From: Bicyclus anynana
Lineage: Eukaryota; Arthropoda; Insecta; Lepidoptera; Nymphalidae
Direction of reading: 5' to 3'
NCBI RefSeq assembly: GCF_947172395.1
Contig: NC_069083.1
Coordinates: forward strand, 3,194,501 to 3,258,500
Length of the DNA: 64,000 nt
Shown here: positions 48,401 to 63,400 of the stretch, piece by piece
Layout of the letters: each line of letters starts with the position of its first letter
Position numbering within the stretch: position 1 is the first letter of the stretch
Program-made: the position numbers and the translations under genes
The notes under the pieces: model-generated
What the model saw: the letters and a program-made list of their open reading frames with translations, nothing else
What the model was told of the DNA's origin: nothing
The model's database searches: none

Positions 48401-51400
48401 GTAAATGTAAATTGAGGATTGTATTTTAGCTCCATCATCAGATAGATACCAAACCTTCATTATTATACTTACTGATTTAAAATACTTTTATTAAAAATAC
48501 ACTAGTCATCCATATAATTATTGAAAGTTCCCTTCAATTTCTCCAGGATGCCTTCATCAGATATTGACACGATAGCAATGAGACCAAATGAAGACACCCT
48601 TTAAAACAAAAACAGAATTTTTGAAATCGGTTCAGGCGTCTTCGAGTAATCGATGCATATAAAAATAAAAAAAAAAATACCGATCAAATTGAGAACCTCC
48701 TCCTTTTTGAAGTCGGTTGAAAAAGGCACATTTGAACAATTTGAAACAAGAGAAAATTTAGAGAAATCTGAAGATTCTGGTTTCTTTTTGGTTGCTACAG
48801 TGTGTGTGTGATGTTTCTAAACTCCATGTCCCGTTTGGAAATGAGGCTGATAATGATGATGATGATGGCATATGGCCTTCCTTTGATTAAAGCTATGGTC
48901 TTAATGGGATTCAGCTCGGTTAGCGTTAATGACACAAATAATGGCCGGCCTATGTTTTAATGTTAGACGCGTTGCGGACACGCATACAGATTGCGTAATT
49001 TCGTTTACTCTACTAAATGTACATCCTAATGATGTGCCAAATCATTAAACTAATTTGGCCACTTGCCTTTTGTTTCCAGAGAATCATAAAAAATGTGTTT
49101 CCGAAGCATTCTTTTTTTGCATGTCAGAAATTGTCTGAAACATTATAAGTAGAATATGTGTTCAGCAATTAGAGAGACATGAGGATTCAAACGATAGTTG
49201 CATTTACAGAGCGAAAGTCAATGATGGCTAGAAATCCGTAGTGGGATAAAAAGTTAAAGTTATAGTTAGTTTAGGTTCGGGCACTAAACCGATGAACTTG
49301 ACATTGATGAGAATGAAAGAAGCAAGATACATGCAAGCATCGTAGCAAGAGGACAAGGTTCCTAGCCCCTACGGGAATGAAGTGTGATGATTATGTACGT
49401 GAAAGAAGATTCCTTAATCAAAAATAAGTATGTACATTTGATAGAAGTACCTACCAAAGTCTTTGTAATTCAAATGTTGAGAAGGTTAGTTGAGAAGTAT
49501 TGAAATTTAAATCTCAGTTTTGGTCGCGGCCAGACGGAATAATCTACATATGAAATGCTATCCTAGTATCCACGTCTCTCTAGAAACAATGTATCTGTCT
49601 ATAATACACCCACTAACGTCATTATAGACGCTTGTTTGTTCCGTCGATTTTACGCATTGCGGATTCGCACAGCGAACGAGCCTAGGCCACCAATTAGTTC
49701 CATTCATCGAAGCCGATGTTTTCTTACAGACATTTTATTGCGCTGTTTCCTCTATTTACAGTCAATTATGATAACATAAAGCGGCAAACATGATACGGAG
49801 ATAGTCACGTAGGCTACATAACCTATTTCCAGCCGGCAGAAAGGTTATTAATTGAAAGTGGATGACGATAATACTTCAACACATACAAAGTTGTATAATG
49901 AAGATAATCTTCGGGGACGGGTTAGACGTTTTGGCCGTTGAGGATCTTGAACCATATAGTAAATAAAAAGCAAAATATGAAAATAAAAAAAAAGCCGTAA
50001 CTGAAAAGGATGAAATACCAAACCAAAGTCTAATTTTTATTGTTATTTAACGAACAACAGCAAACAATTCACAATCAATACAACAGTTGCAGTGCATATT
50101 TTAATTTCAAAACAAGTTAGCAAATAAAAGTGAATTTTTAATAATACCTACTGCATTACATATTCTCATGATTGTTTTTGTTATTGTTTACTTATATTAT
50201 CACATTATCTTATTTTGTTTTTCAATTTAATAATGAAATGCGTATATTTAAAAAGAAACAATCAATTCATCACTTTAGTTTTGAAGTTTACTGATAAAGA
50301 CCTTATGGGTCATAACTGAGATAATGCGTAACGTCGACATGTTTATATTTATTATGTAATTTGGCTACTGATACATACGAGTAATATCAAGTTACCAATC
50401 TATAAGAAATATGCGTTTGTTTGCGGTTTTCACATTCAATTATTATTATTTTTCTACCTACATTGTGTTAAAAAAAGTATATACTAACTCAAAACACCTC
50501 TACTTCAGTTGCCTCTACTTCTGCAGAGAAAACCGGGGAGTCTTCATTTATGCGCAGAATTTAGTGAGACTTTATTTTCTATATGAATAGAAAAGGTTAA
50601 CTTTTACCGTCGCCTTTGGTGTTAACGTGTATATGGTAATTAAATCAACGACTGTGATAAACTTCAACTGCGATAGCGAAACTAATCTTATCGCGTAACT
50701 TGAAAATTTCATATAATCTCTTTTTTGCCTATATTTACTCTATATTTAGATAATCTTTATTTTCATATGGTTCAGATATTTCTTTTTATGATGCGACATA
50801 CAAGATTATTTTTTTTGGTCGTTAGATTCGTCGGTTATATACTCTAGGCATTAACTTTATTTTCATCTGTTTATGATATACTTTTTTATGATGCGACAGA
50901 CAAGTTTATTTTTTTGTTCTTTAATAGTTTCTTTCGACTATATGAATTTGGGTAATATTTGAAGATGACTTTGAGTTTGACCTTATTACGAAAATCCAAA
51001 TCAATAAAATATGTATGGATTTAGATGTACTCACCATAGCTTGCTCGATCTTGTTGTCGATGGCCACGGCGCTTGTGCCTGAAGCGCTGTAACAAAGAAA
51101 AACAAAAATTAATTAACAAGTACTTAGAAATTCCGGGAAAATAAACATCAGTTGGGTGAACATGTTTTTAAAGTATGTATATAAAAGTTAACAATATTCA
51201 CAAATAAATTTGGACCTAAAATAAATGATAATGAAGATGACCTCCTTTCTCGCAAATTCCGTTTGTTTTTCATTAACAAAAAGTAAAACGCACGAATTTC
51301 GCACAACATTAACGATAGAAACAGATGGTATCACTACAAAATAAAAACCTTCAAAGCTAAATTTTGCCGCAATTATAATAAAGTACGATATATTATTCAT

Positions 51401-54400
51401 AAAGCTTCATCCATTAAATTGCGTAACGGAACATTGAAAATTACATGATGCATTCATAATTACCCAGTCGCGGATGCACCGGCGTCCTATCGAATACGAA
51501 ATTCGAGAACGAAGCAGTATTTTACACGCACTCCTTACAGACAACTGGAGCATTTCCTTCTCAAGAAATTAATACAATGAATCAAGTAATTTAATACAGT
51601 ACAGAATGGGTTATGAAACTGTATTTTCACCAACCGATTTCATCGTTATCGCGAAGGAATGCGCGCTTAAACCGTTTTATCAGTCAATTGCAGTCATATG
51701 TGAGATATTATTCGAAAGGTTAAACAGAGCCAAGCTGAAAATAGAAATTCATAATATTTAGGTAAAAGACGTTTTGCAAAAACTGCTCTACTAATAAAAT
51801 AATTACATTAGCAATTACAGTGCTGTAACTAAATAACGTAAGATCATTAGATCAGTGACCTGAAGAATAGTGTAGCAACTAAAGAGAACAATGGGAAAAC
51901 GAAAGACTTACGTGTCTACTCATAAGTGACCTTCAACATACATTGTTACGTCGAATAAGGAAAAAATATATAGATACAAAAGTTTTAAGTATTCATACTT
52001 TGGTATACAATTTCCATGCCATTTCAAGTTTGTATATAGTGACACGAATAACTAGTCCTGCCGGAGATGTTAAATGTCAAGCCTAATGCAAATAAGAGAG
52101 AAAGCTTTGCCTTTTTGCAAGCTTTTATTGACTAAGACTTTTAAATTTTGCATGTTTATTCAGTCATGTTGGAAAACAATTGAACTTTTAGAAGTTACTT
52201 GATCCTTTATGTCACTTGACAACGCTTTTCTTCAATGATTAGTTATGAACATAAAACTTCATAGAAAAGCATAGGTACACGTTTAATTTTCATAAATATT
52301 CTTCTTATTAGAACAATCCTACCAACAACTTGATTTTATTGACTTTCTTGTTTTGATCAGAAGAATTTAGGTGTGTAGTAAAAGTAAAGATAGTTGCTAA
52401 TCAAATAAAGACCCATAAGAATTTTTAAACACATAATTAGCAGATAATTTTCTCAACATTAAGCTACACAACCTTATCGGTTACATTTCCGGCTTAACAA
52501 ACAAAAGAAAGCATAACTTAACCGTGAACCCGATTAATGTTTTACAAGAACAATCGCAGACCCTGTAAATAATCGCGCGACGAATAAGCGACACACTCTA
52601 GTTGGCCGCATCCAAAGATGCGATTAGAATTGCTTGCTGTCCGTCTTATCCATTATGATCCAATCTCACTCGTAATCATCCGGTAGCTCGTAAGTGGCAC
52701 GTTGCACGGGTACGTACTCGTACTTGACTTTCTCCCGCTTCGGATTCCATGGAGCGACAATGAGGTGAACAGCACAATGCTCAAGTTGAGCCCACTGAAG
52801 CATTCAGAATAACAGTGGCAGTGATTGCGTATCGATTTCGACCAGTCCGTTACTGAACTTAAAGTATTGAATAACGCGTGTAAACCGCATGACCGCCGCC
52901 AGTGACGTGCATAATCTGGCATCCGACATCCTTATGTGTTTCAAAACTGCACTACTCAATAATGATCAGTCAATTAATACACAATATTCGAAAGCTAAAC
53001 TCAAGTCATGGTGTCAGAAAAATAAAGACAAAATTTGCTTTCTCTCCGCAGATTTCGGTGAAACAAGTTTTAGTGTTTTGTGACAGATTATATAAGTACT
53101 CATACATGGTGGCAAAATTGCACACACCAGTGGAGCACGTGAAATACAAAGTTGAAATGGTAGAAGGCGGAACAAAAAATGGAGAAAGGATTTGGCAGCA
53201 CTGATGACAACCATGTCCGCAATGAATGTGACAGGAGTGAAAAATGTTTGCTATATTGATTTTATCTTTAAACAAACGGCTCGCTTGAGCTAAGCAAATT
53301 TGTAGAATTGTTATCTGACAAACAAAAAGCGGTAAGGTGGTTTAACTGGTCTTTAAATTGTATAACATAATAAGACTAGTAGTCTCAATTCACATTTAAA
53401 ATCATTTTTTTTAGTTCAACAAGTGTGACAGAAATATTTCAAGATGTTTGGTAATACACAAGTAAGTTATACAACCCTTAAAAACAAAAGACTTAGATAT
53501 TTCTAATATTAACGAGCCAGTAACAGTTTATCTCAGATGTTATCTCATTTTACGATGTTATTTGCTATGGTATATCAATATCAGGTAAATGGTATACCAT
53601 ACGGTCTGATTTTAAGTTTATGGTTGCCTGGTAATCTTGAAGGCATATGAGCTCATATCTATCAAACGTGTCTAAAGACGATGCACAGGATCAGTAGATA
53701 ATTGTTTCTTCTTTCATCTGATAGGTATACATCGTATATACAAAGTTACTATGTAGACGAAAAAGAGAATTTTCATTCATAACTAATAGAAACAATTACC
53801 ATTTCATATTCCTGTGAGTGTACAGTTAAATGAAAGTAAACCCGTCATAATTTAGAGGCGATCTCTCAGCGAGGCCATGGGTTAACTTGAACATAATTTT
53901 GTTTAATGTCATATATAAACTTCAAATGAACTAAGTGTGAATAAAAGTTTTAGTGTTACAGACGCGCACGTGTGTCCAGGCCGCTATTGACTTTAGAAAA
54001 TGATGATGATGACGCTTCATTCATTATGATTTCAAAAATAAAGTACGCTACAAATGTTTGTTTTTATATAGTAAAGTAAAATAGAGAAGCAAATAAAAAT
54101 GAAATTACGCTTTGTTTGTCAAATTGCTTTATTCAAAGACAAAGATTTTAGGAAAATTCACACGAAAAATGCTATGAATGAAATAAAAGATTACTATCAC
54201 AGTTATTATTTGTTTAATCAACAAAGCGCTTATGTTGTAACCACGTTGTTCTATGAATCACGTATACTGCGCCATGTTACAAACAATACCGTCGACAGAG
54301 GTCAGGAAATAAATATGCAGCACTCATGAAAATTCAGTATTCCTCATTAGTCATTAAAATTATCATGAATTTGTGGAGAACCTCTTTCTGTGTTTCCTTT

Positions 54401-57400
54401 ATTTGATAGGAATGACTATGTTAACTTGCTTGCTAAAAAGCTATGTTTAGGTGGTGGTAAATTATGGTTTTTTGGTAAAAGAAGTTTATAAGGAACTTGA
54501 GTTTTACTAGTTCTAGTAACTCTACTACCTGTTTGGAATGTCTTTACATAGGAATATTACAGAGTCAATTCATACCTAGAGTATAATAAAACTGATAATG
54601 GATAAATATAAACCTAAAATACCTGCTCGTATATTTAAAAACTCATCATGAAATCCTTACCGTATTTTTTGTGCTAGACTGTAGAATATTCGGAGTGGGA
54701 TTTAATAACATCGTAACAGATCAACGCGCTGCAGTGCGGTATATCAAGTATTATCTCGAGGCGAGCGGACTGCGATACTTTCAAGGTCATTGAAGGGAAA
54801 TCGACGGGTGATGTCGAAACAGTACCAGACGGCGACGACAGAAATTTAGCTGAGATGGACTCATCCACCTCAGCTAAATTTCTGAATGTTATTGATATTT
54901 TATTTGCAGGCAACAATTTATCGTACAACAAAAGTAATGTATTTACAAATGTAAATACATAACATTATAGGTAGATATCCAAAAGTTTATTCTGTGTAAA
55001 AGACAATTGAATTCCATTTGCATTTTGATGTCGAAACGCGTGGGTCAGTCTAAATTTAGAGTGGACATTACAAACTAGTCATTAGTCTAAATACAAAATT
55101 GTGTATAGACACGTTCAAATAACGTGAAAACAAATTTATACTTTGTGTAAATTTTTCGTGTTTTACAATTTTATTTGCAGCACTTAATCTAATAAAAGAT
55201 AACCCGGTTACGTGGAAAGAAAAAGGTGTCGAGGGTTATGAAGCAAAGCTTATAGACGTCAAACAAAACGTGAATAAGACAAAGGGCAATAGGGAACATT
55301 GAAGGGCTGCCCGGTCAGTGTTTGTCACGCAAAAGGGTCACGCAACAATGCTTACCCTAAGATTGTGGAATATTGAACGATCTCATTTATGAATGAGTTT
55401 AATGAATGACGCAACGTTCGATGGTAAAATTTTCTAAAAACAACAGCTAATTATAAACAAACCTGAACTTTCGTTAAACATTAATTTCTCCTTTTGGTGA
55501 GGTATAACTTAAAACATTACTTAGGGTAATATAGACAACAAAATGGACACGATTAGAGATTTTTCTTTCACAAAGGATCAATACTAGTGTCTGAGCTTTT
55601 AGAGGTCAGCGACGAGCTAAAATTTTAGATATAGTACTAGTATATTATACGATTATGTGTTTAGTGCAGCAGATCGATACAGCAGCCGAGACGATAGAGA
55701 TAGCCGGGTTCAATAGGCGGCGCTGACGTCAGCCAATCGCGATCATTTGTCAGCCTGCAGCTAGAGTCATTGCCGCAGAACCTTCACCGACTTACCGGTT
55801 CGATAATAATCAGCTGAACTCCAAACAACATCCTTTCGTAGCGCCGCTGATACACGCCGACATAACGAAAAGACGCAGTGCGTCACAGTCAAGAGCGCTA
55901 CCAAAATGGCCAATAACGAGAGTGTCAGTGTACTCACACGGGGTAGAAGTAGTCGATGTACTTGACGACGACTTCTCTGAGCAAATCCTGTTTGTTCATG
56001 ATTGACGAGTAGCTTGCACAGAGTTTAGTTTGCATGGCTCCCGTGTCGCCGTGCGGGTGTTTCGTGCGGGACGTGCGGGCCCCAGCCTTCGGTTGCAGCG
56101 GTGCCGTGTTTGCGAGTGAGCTTGTGAACGCTGTGACTTGTGCGTATTGAGGTAGTGGTGTTTCGGTTGTACAAGTATAGCACGCGGGCGAGCAGACCGA
56201 CGCGTTGCGGCGAACTGGGAGCGGGGCCGGTCCGAGGGGCGCGCGGAGGGGAGCGAGCAGGCGGCGCGCGCACGGCTCTACCTACTACGGGCTACGATGG
56301 CCGCTGGCGCCTCCGAACACCTAGGCAACGCTTTTGCGACACACCCGCCGCGCCACCGAAGCCATACATAACAAAATAATAAATCCATGACTGCCGAATC
56401 TCGCATTTAGTGCTTGCTTCGAGTGGATACTACCGAGGTTCAAGGCTGACCAGATTTGGCCAGTTTTGAATAGAATAAAAATAAGACGATCAAAACAAGT
56501 GGTTGTGTTACAAGAATTTAAGCCAAACCGGTTTTATTTTGTGTACAGTTACAAAAAATTCGACGCAATAGTTTCAGAACATTAAGTAAGGAGTTAAGTA
56601 TAGTTCTATTTAATGGTTTAATTCTTGCTTTAGTCTATCCTTACTTAATTTTAGGGATATAAAAATACCATGCTAGTATTTTATTTCATTTACCTACTTC
56701 TTTATTATCAAGCGCGTATACGATCTTGTTATTATTATGAATAACTTAATCATTAAGCAATGTTTGCTCATCATTATGATGATAACATAATTGTACAATT
56801 ATAATTAATTTAAAAGGCATTAAATGAAAATCAGTTATTGCGCCAGACTTTGTATGCTTTTTTTTACAACCTCCTGCACATTTTAGACACTGTTATTTTA
56901 TAATACGAGGTCTTGAATCTGATCACTATTATTATTATTGTTATATTATCAGCTTAATTATTTATCAATTTGGCCTAGAGAATAGTTGTTCCAGGTAAAA
57001 CGCACTAATTGATTCAGTATTCTAGCATCTATCGTAAAAAACTAGTAACAACGGTGATCTGTGCATTTAGGTATCCTTTCCTTAACTTTTTTATATGTTC
57101 ATCTGAATGTAGATCAAAGCAACTTCGAACATCTACCAATTCAAAATCAATTTCAAATCATTGGCAAGAATCCGCTCATTACATTATACGCTTTTCTAAT
57201 GTAAATGTTGAAAATAGCTTTATAGCAACAGTCAATAACAAAGTATGTAATGCGTAATTACGGTAAATGCTTCCGTATATTGTTCTCCCACACCTGGAGT
57301 GGAGCGGTGTTTAAGTTACCATCGACCGAAACGCTTTGTTGACAACACACCATAACAGTTTGCATAATAAACACAGCACGATCACAATTTAATAGGCAAT

Positions 57401-60400
57401 AGACGAGTGACTAACAACAATGACTTGGATACTGAATCTCCTGATAAACTTTATAAGGATTTGTCACTAAATAATAATATAGTAGTAGGAAAGTAATGTA
57501 TATATTATTTATTTAACGATGAGAACAAAAAGGCATCATAGGAAGTAGTGCTTGTAGAATAGCAAAAATGATTCGTTTTTAGAGGAAAATTAAAGTATTA
57601 TTCTAAAATATTTGAATAAAGAAGTTGAAAATGTAAACAAACTAAAACACGCTGGTAATTGACTAGGATACACTAATGAAAAAGGTTGGTAATAATAACA
57701 GTCATTTTTAATACTAAAATTGTGATGACTTCATCCTGCATTAATAAATTGTTGCCATTAGTGCCCATTTGTCATGTGTCAACGGTGGAAAAAATATAAT
57801 ACAACCTAGTACATCAATTAGTTAGGTGGTACACAGTGATCATCAATATAATTATTTGCAATAGCATAGTAGACAATCGTGGGCTATCTAGAAATCAAAT
57901 TCAGACTAAATTACAACAAAAAGAAGTAAATAGTCCATTCTGACATGAATTAATGATAATATCAGCATATTGCATAGAGAATATAAATTGTTTGAAAGTA
58001 ACAAGTCGAGGTTGCCTACCATATGATTGACGAAATTTTCAATAACAAAGATGGAAAGTATTGCATTGATGGTTTGAAAAAAAGGTAAATTTTCTGAGTT
58101 ACTTATTCAGTTGATATGGTTTCTTGTTAAGGCAGAATCATTCGTCACGAGGAAGACATTGTGCCTACACTCAGAATGTTCACAGTCCTCATAAATTCAC
58201 AAATAGATTTCCCGATTCGTGGTGCAAGAATTATATTTAACGACTCATCTCTTACAAAATAAACACTCATTTACTATTATGAAACATATGGCATTACAAC
58301 GAAATAAGTTATTTTCGTAACTCGGTGTATTTGTGTGAGAACAACTCGTTGAATAAAATTAATCTCGGCGAATACAAAAAGTTTCGGTCCAATGTCGCGC
58401 CGGTGAAACTCCCTCGAATGAAAGTTCTCAAGTGACATTCAATTTAATGAACGCGTGTTTGCGGCAGGTAGGGTTGATACAGAAAACGAATTATATGCGA
58501 ATTTCGATAATGTTTATTCACATGGGTTCAAATGGGTGGGAAATCTTCGATAAGTATTAGTACAAAGCAAAGAGGACAACTTAGAACTAATCTATTGGAG
58601 GTTGTAAACGAATTATTGTGTTGATAGACATATTGCATATTTTATAGTACCGGACTTACTTTATAGTAAGCAGTATCTAAGTCTAGAATTATTGTCAAAG
58701 CGAAGCCACGGTCACTGCCTTTGTGGCTTATACAATATTTTATAACCACAAACAAAATTATGATGCTGGTATCACAGTGTCTTGTTTTAAATTATATATT
58801 TATCTACACAAAAAAATATTTATATAAAAATTTCCTCATTTACCAAGTTTAATTTTAAACGAGTTTCTGTGGAAACGTCAAGTTTCGATTTAATTGACAA
58901 AAAATATGCACACTACTTCTTCTGTCACTTGACAACAAGTATTAATTAGAGTTGAGGCGTTATTGTATTTGGCAAATTATAACTGTGTTGTTTACATGTA
59001 AATAATTCACCATATGACGTCATGACCAATCCATCATGACATCATTATGCAACACGGAATGCGTATGCGAAGCCAACGACGTCCCGTTTATAATCATCTT
59101 ATAATTAATTTAGGGCAATGAGAAATATTATAATTAATTTAGGGCAAAAGAAACAGAGTTCTAATCTTAAAATGTGACTATAATATACGTATACTAACTA
59201 TTACCCGTGATATTGGTGGACACAAAATCATATTTAAGATAAACAAGTCCATTTTACGCTATTTTTCCAAGTTTTACTTTTGCGACTGTATTTTTTGGTT
59301 CAGTGAAGAGCGTAACAAAAATATTTCTGCATTCATAAAATATTTCATATCAGAATCTATTGGTAACACCACAAAGTTTTAATGTCTATTAAACAAATAC
59401 AAACAAAACAAATCTACCTATTAAACAAATTTTCTTTTTTGCGAAATCTTGACAAATCTGTGCGGCAAAACCACGCTGATTTGACAAAATAATTTTAATT
59501 AAGATAATCGTAAGTTAAGATTATTTTTATTTTGAAGACGAAGCTGATCATCAGCATGGCGCATCTTAAGGAAATGTTGACTTGACAATCAATTGCAGCA
59601 AAAAGAATATTTTTTCAGACCCATGTTTGGCATAGATGTCGCACGCCATAATAGCAGATAATATTTTAATTTATTTTGTGTAATAAACCAAAAGAACGAC
59701 TGCGTACTTCTGTACAACATTCAATGTTTCCAAGCCAAAGCCCGTTGAACTACGTCACAAGTGTTGTATGCACTGCAGTACTGCGTTAATAAGCGTGTCA
59801 CAACTTTGTTTACAGTCGTTAAAAACACGACCTTGATATTTATTAATCCGTAGAAGTAGGAGCAACAGACGTATTTGTAATACAAATTATAATAATCATT
59901 AGTTTGTTTTGGAACAGTATTTCCATTAGCATAATAAATAACATGCTTGGATTCCTACTCTGTACTAAATCACACAGAATCGACTGATATTAATGATTAT
60001 GTGAGATTTATTCTTGAATATCTATGAATCAGATACCTACACTACTGACAACATAAAAGCATAAGATCATCATGTATATACGTATAATACCTGGTACCGG
60101 ACATCAGCCAACATGCGTATAATTTGTATTTCTTTCAGATAACATCTCCACGTTTAATCGCAATTAAACAAGGCTTATTCACGAATAGATGTATATTTCT
60201 CCAAAAGCTTAGTATAGACTACAGTAAACGCCAAAGTTCTAATCCACTCTGAAGTTAGTGAACAGAACTAAGATAAATAAATAAATAAATAAAACCAAAC
60301 CTCATACACGAAAATACAACCGTTTTTGCCTCTTCAAGTATCAAAGATACGTGTCACACTTCTACATTTTAATACGAGAATAAAGATCAACATCATGTAA

Positions 60401-63400
60401 TTTATAAAATAAATATCTATAAGTGAGCTTTTTTTACAACTTACATAAGGAAAACGGATCTTCAGCCAAAATCATTAACATAAAATGCAAGTCATATTTC
60501 TTGAAGACTATAATATACAAATGATTATTTTAACCAGTCTTGCTATTACCACTCCAGTCGATTTGTGCTTATTATTACGATGACGCAATATACAAGGAGT
60601 AATAGTTTGATGCAAAAAGTCAATTAATTGTTACCGAGTTATTATTACTAACCTTGATAATTTTATATCAAAAGGTGCACCAAGCAATGGTAAAGATATA
60701 AAACAACAATTTACGCAGTCATTTATGTTATTGTCACAAGACGGTGAGCGAATAAATAAACACGTCATTAAAATGCTATTGCACATTTTAATGACTGCAT
60801 GGTTACATCTATACGATTATGTCCATAAACAAAGAGCAAATCCATCTGCATTAAACGTTCAACTTTGATTTTAATTTTATCACTCACATATTTGTATGCT
60901 AAGTGATCAATATTAATTCTACATGTATTTACGAATGCATTGAAGTGACCTTAAAATTTTTTTATCACAATATCAAACGTAATGTCTGCAAAAGCGGATG
61001 GTAGTAATCTCAATGTGTATCCAATATCGGTTTTGATAAGTAATCATTTTTATTTCCCTGAAACAGTCAAATGCAGTATAAGTTAGTAGCAGTCAGTGAT
61101 AGAGTTCGTTTTCTGAAGTACTACCGGCACGCTTATTTCTGGCGATAAGAATCGTTGTTTAATTTGAAGACTTTGATTGTCAATGAAATAAAAGGTACGT
61201 GATACTATCAGGTAATTTCAGGTTGACGGACGTGGAGGAAATCATTAAAGGGTGTTCCTAACAAATGTGTCCTAAATTCATGCTCTCTCACTTAAGATCT
61301 AGATAGAATTTTCTAAGGAACAATACACGAATGGAAAATCTACTCCGAATGTTGATGATAAATGACAAGAACATGAACCAATACGACCTTACAATTCCTC
61401 TATTAGATACGAAAGTGAATGAAGTTATTAGGTACCTACATCATTCACTACATGATGCAACTGGTTCTTTCCAGAGTTCATACTTGGAAGATGGTTAAAT
61501 ATAATTGACTGAGAATGGAAAAAACAATTTTTAAGTCTTAACATAATGATGATCAAACTTTATTACATCAACAACTAATAATAGCGTTTTTTTTTAGTTT
61601 TTAACATACGAGTAGCTAAATTAAATTCTAGAAGGATGATTATAAGACGTACAAAAACAAAGCTTTTTGCGCTGATCGTGGTAATGGCAAACCAATTACT
61701 GTTGTTAGTGACAGATAATAAGTCAATTGAAATTGTAGATAATGACGACAGGGTAAGTATTATACTGTTATTTGTTCTTAGGCACTGTATTAAGTGGGAT
61801 CCTTATAAAGATAAGCTCAATTGTAGTCTATACTTGTGAGAATACTTGTCGATAAGAAATTAATACTGCTCGCTAATTTATGTGTTAACATTTATTTTAA
61901 AGGGTTGATCTGCAAACGAAAATTAAAAAAACAAAACGTGAATTTTATAAATTCACCTACTACGAATATTAAACCTGATATTTGTACTCTTCTTCTTTTT
62001 TAATTTATTGGCTTTTGGTTATGCCAAGATAGCACAATTTACTTCGCCAATGTCGCGTAGTTTAGTTTGAGTAAACGTTTTTTATACTCATTGAAGAAAC
62101 TAAAGTAGTAAATTTTTTACACTTCGTATTATCCCGCGTATGATTATCGAATATACTAGCTTTATTTCAAATATATACGAAAAAGAAACATGTCATAAAG
62201 AAGTTATTTTTGTAAAGTAATATAAACATGAAAGTTAACATCAGCGATTGTTAAAAGGGATTCAAAAAATCAAGCATTTTTGTACTTTTCTTTGATAACC
62301 TTAAAGTTGATGAATTATTTCTATCTCAAAAATCAAATGAAGAGAAACTCTCACAAGTATCTGGTTCCTGTCTACATCCTCATTGTAACAATAGGACTAA
62401 GTTGAACAAATTGACGTTTCCGTTAGCTTCGGGTTCTTTGAGGGTAATTTAATAAACATTAAATGTCTGGTCGTTTGATTATAAACTCAAATCAAGGAAT
62501 CCATTTCATCATTCATTTCTAAAGTTTTTGAATTAGTATTGATTAGATAGACACTTTTTATTATATTGTAAGTCTAGTATGTCTAGTCTATGATCACGTT
62601 TAAAAAAAAAAAACAAGTGATTCATCTTAACACAGAGTTACTACTCAAATAGGATCAGATGTAATTATTTATTTCTTCATGTGCCTGAAATAGTAATAAG
62701 AGAAATAATTGAAAAAACTTAGTTATTGTTAATGGTTATAGATTTTTATTATTTAAGTAATGTATGCCGTGCATACCTAGCGTTTATATGTGAAGTTAAT
62801 TTTACACGGTAAATCGATACGACTGTTCAAGGTTACTTCATCGATGTTCAATATAATATTACATTGATAAATATATCGACAGTAAGTATTTTGTAAATTA
62901 ATGACTGTGACAAGGTGACTAATTTAGTAAAAAAGATATACGTGACGAAGCGAACCTGCACTTTGAACGATGCGCGAATATCAGCTACCTGCTTACTGCA
63001 CAAGGGTTTGATAATGTTAAGTGCGATATGACAGAAGCGATAGAGCAATGATAACTAAGATAAGTACTACAAATCAAAAGACTGAAAAGGCAATACAATC
63101 AATTGTTCGATCGTCGAAGATTACAATGATAAAAATGTGATTAACATAAAGTTAATTAGTAATACGGATTGCACATGTGACACTTACGAGCACCAAGTGT
63201 TTCTGCGTGTATTATTGGATCGGACCGGCTCGGACGATGAAGATTTTTGATTGGTATCCGGTGCTAGGCTCAACTTGAAGCCCGCTATGGACTTGCGTCG
63301 TTTCGCGGCGAGGGCCCGAGACGCAAGGTCGGCGTCGTGCACGTGGTCCGGCATGGCGGCGGGGTGCGAACAGGTCTTCAGGTGCGCCTGCGCCGTCGCC

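Larger units (their letters stand above)
40140..51034 (-). other. bun intron (about 11 kb), no other gene seen
   Basis: AT-rich. It holds a Helitron-like element (43104-43256), an inverted/dispersed repeat near 48100-48730 and a less AT-rich block at 44430-44660 that includes an ATGCAAAT octamer. The short open frames do not resemble known proteins. Confidence 0.5.
51087..55937 (-). other. bun intron (about 4.9 kb), no other gene seen
   Basis: AT-rich, with a strong hairpin at 54839-54884 inside an 85-codon minus-strand open frame of unknown nature, and a GC-richer block at 55670-55930 next to the first exon at 55938. No transposon was recognised with confidence. Confidence 0.5.

Noticed and set aside
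52653..53275. Overlapping frames of 60-100 codons on both strands
   Set aside because: No motif recognised and mutually overlapping; no support for any one.
54674..54931. An 85-codon minus-strand frame in a bun intron
   Set aside because: It looks mildly coding in its C-terminal half but contains the 16-bp hairpin, has no convincing splice sites and no recognised family, so I did not call a gene.
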